DNA of 64,000 nt, from contig NZ_JAAGAA010000015.1 in NCBI RefSeq assembly GCF_010435965.1, forward strand, positions 48,021-112,020, written 5' to 3'. The translations under genes and the position numbers were made by a program. Source of the DNA: Crenobacter caeni. GTDB lineage: Bacteria; Pseudomonadota; Gammaproteobacteria; Burkholderiales; Chromobacteriaceae. Below, one piece after another: positions 62,999-64,000 of this stretch (positions are counted from its first letter, which is position 1; every line of letters begins with the position of its first letter). The notes beneath the pieces are model-generated. The model was given only the letters and a program-made list of their open reading frames with translations. It did no database searches and was not told where the DNA came from.

Positions 62999-63649
62999 AT
63001 GCCGATTAGAATTCTATTGGTTGATGACCATAATCTGTTTAGATCTGGATTGAGGCTGCTTTTGCAGAAGCAGGATCACTTCGAAGTGGTCGGTGAAGCC
63101 TCTGATGGCGGGGAAGGTCTCAAGCTGACGAGAAAGCTAAATCCTGATGTCGTTCTGCTTGATTTAAACATGCCCGGCCTTTCCGGCCTGGATACACTCA
63201 GGTTGATTATCGCAGAGTTTCCTGACATCAAAGTTATTATTCTTACCGTCTCGGAAGAGAGTGATGAATTGGCTCAGGCACTGCGTGAAGGTGCTCGTGG
63301 ATTTCTCCTGAAAAACATCGAAAGTGCAGATCTTGCTTCTGCTATAGAGCAGGTTAATTCTGGACAGTCTGTTGTTTCTCCTGCGATGACTGCAAAGCTT
63401 GTAGATTGTGTCAGGGAAGGAAATAATCGGCAGGCACCAATCCCCGCTGACTATGAAAAACTGACGACGCGCGAACGTGAAATTGTTCGCTTTCTTGTTC
63501 AAGGAAAGAGCAATAAAGAAATTGCGCTATGCCTTAATCTTGCAGACAGCACTGTCAAGATACACGTTCAGAATGTGTTGAAGAAGCTTGGCTTGAATAG
63601 TCGGGTTCAGGTTGCAGTGTACGCGGTTGAACGTGGACTGACTGATTGA
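62999..63649 (+). CDS. narL: NarL-like response regulator
   Basis: A 216-residue regulator with a receiver domain (DDHNLFRSGLR; phospho-acceptor Asp in VLLDLNMPG; Lys in LLKN) and a LuxR/FixJ HTH (LTTREREIVRFLVQGKSNKE, then DSTVKIHVQNVLKKLGL). Phosphorylated by NarX, it would control nitrate respiration genes. It is 15 bases from narX, with GAGAG as ribosome site. Confidence 0.95.
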   Translation: MPIRILLVDDHNLFRSGLRLLLQKQDHFEVVGEASDGGEGLKLTRKLNPDVVLLDLNMPGLSGLDTLRLIIAEFPDIKVIILTVSEESDELAQALREGARGFLLKNIESADLASAIEQVNSGQSVVSPAMTAKLVDCVREGNNRQAPIPADYEKLTTREREIVRFLVQGKSNKEIALCLNLADSTVKIHVQNVLKKLGLNSRVQVAVYAVERGLTD

Positions 63650-63789
63650 AGGTAGTTTCATGAGGGATTGATCATTCGTTGAAGATTGATATTCATGAAA
63701 TAATATTTTTATATTACACGATATGTCATCTGCGCAAATTAGGTTGGTCTGCCGACTGCTTTTCGATATTCGAGTGGTGGCCTGAGAAT
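63650..63789. promoter_or_regulatory. Intergenic region before ubiU
   Basis: TTTCATGA (63656) and TCATGAAA (63693) form an inverted pair followed by an AT-rich run, which may be the narL terminator. The remainder should hold the ubiU promoter. A consensus FNR site (TTGAT-N4-ATCAA) was not seen. Confidence 0.4.
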
Positions 63790-64000
63790 ATGTCGACCCT
63801 GCCCGAACTGGTCTGCCCCGCCGGCAGCCTGCCCGCCCTGAAAACCGCGATCGACCACGGCGCCGACGCGGTATACATGGGGCTCAAGAACGAGACCAAC
63901 GCCCGCAACTTCGCCGGGCTCAACTTCGACGAAAAATCCGCCGCCGCCGGCATCCGCTACGCGCACGACAAGGGGCGCAAGGTGCTGATGGCGATCAACA
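63790..64000 (+). CDS. ubiU: UbiU-like peptidase U32 family protein (3' end outside window)
   Basis: The visible 70 residues match the N-terminus of UbiU (YhbU)-type U32 proteins: ELVCPAGSLPALKTAIDHGA, YMGLKNETNARNFAGLNF. With UbiV it acts in O2-independent ubiquinone hydroxylation, an anaerobic function that fits the nitrate cluster. The rest is beyond the window, so cluster-binding cysteines cannot be checked. Composition returns to high GC here. Confidence 0.85.
   Translation, partial: MSTLPELVCPAGSLPALKTAIDHGADAVYMGLKNETNARNFAGLNFDEKSAAAGIRYAHDKGRKVLMAIN

Overview
The window looks like DNA of a Gram-negative betaproteobacterium, most likely Neisseriales (Chromobacterium/Aquitalea/Vogesella-like). 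This is inferred from a type I-F CRISPR-Cas locus, a betaproteobacterial-style H-NS, a NarX/NarL nitrate sensor pair next to moaA and a UbiU-type U32 protein, and high-GC codon use in most genes. The genus cannot be fixed from the sequence alone.

Region 1 (1-15130) is a type I-F CRISPR-Cas locus: the 3' part of cas1, cas2-3, csy1, csy2, csy3 and cas6f, a strong terminator, a short leader, and a very long array of 109 full repeats ending in a degenerate repeat. A GNAT/DUF1778 toxin-antitoxin pair points back at the array and stops about a dozen bases from it.

Region 2 (about 16-42 kb) is plasmid-like or integrated-element DNA. It carries H-NS, a tyrosine recombinase with an HTH partner, a five-gene operon with a nuclease and a phosphoesterase, HipBA, a UvrD-like helicase coupled to KfrA, UmuDC and ParA-ParB. 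It also has at least four different arrays of repeated sites: 15-bp iterons in two inverted clusters at 28.8-29.3 kb, five 58-bp repeats at 30.3-30.6 kb, a ParB-type palindrome array with 57-bp spacing at 36.1-36.9 kb, and six iterons at 41.5-41.9 kb. IS200/IS605, IS66, IS30 and IS5 fragments are embedded here. No initiator of a family I can name is present; the best candidate is the winged-helix-like protein at 37046-38173.

Region 3 (42-46 kb) holds a Fic AMP-transferase, small proteins, an HU-like protein and an ATP-grasp protein. Region 4 (46.2-52.0 kb) is an arsenic island, arsR-arsC-arsD-arsA-permease-arsC2-acr3, with matching ArsR-type operators before arsR and before the permease. Region 5 (52-58.7 kb) is an IS-rich stretch around an autotransporter with Ig-like repeats.

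Region 6 (58.8-64 kb) is visibly lower in GC and reads as an anaerobic or nitrate-respiration module: a DGC zinc-binding protein, moaA (molybdenum cofactor), a beta-carbonic anhydrase, narX and narL, then the start of ubiU (anaerobic ubiquinone synthesis). MoaA would supply cofactor for nitrate reductase, and NarXL would sense nitrate or nitrite.
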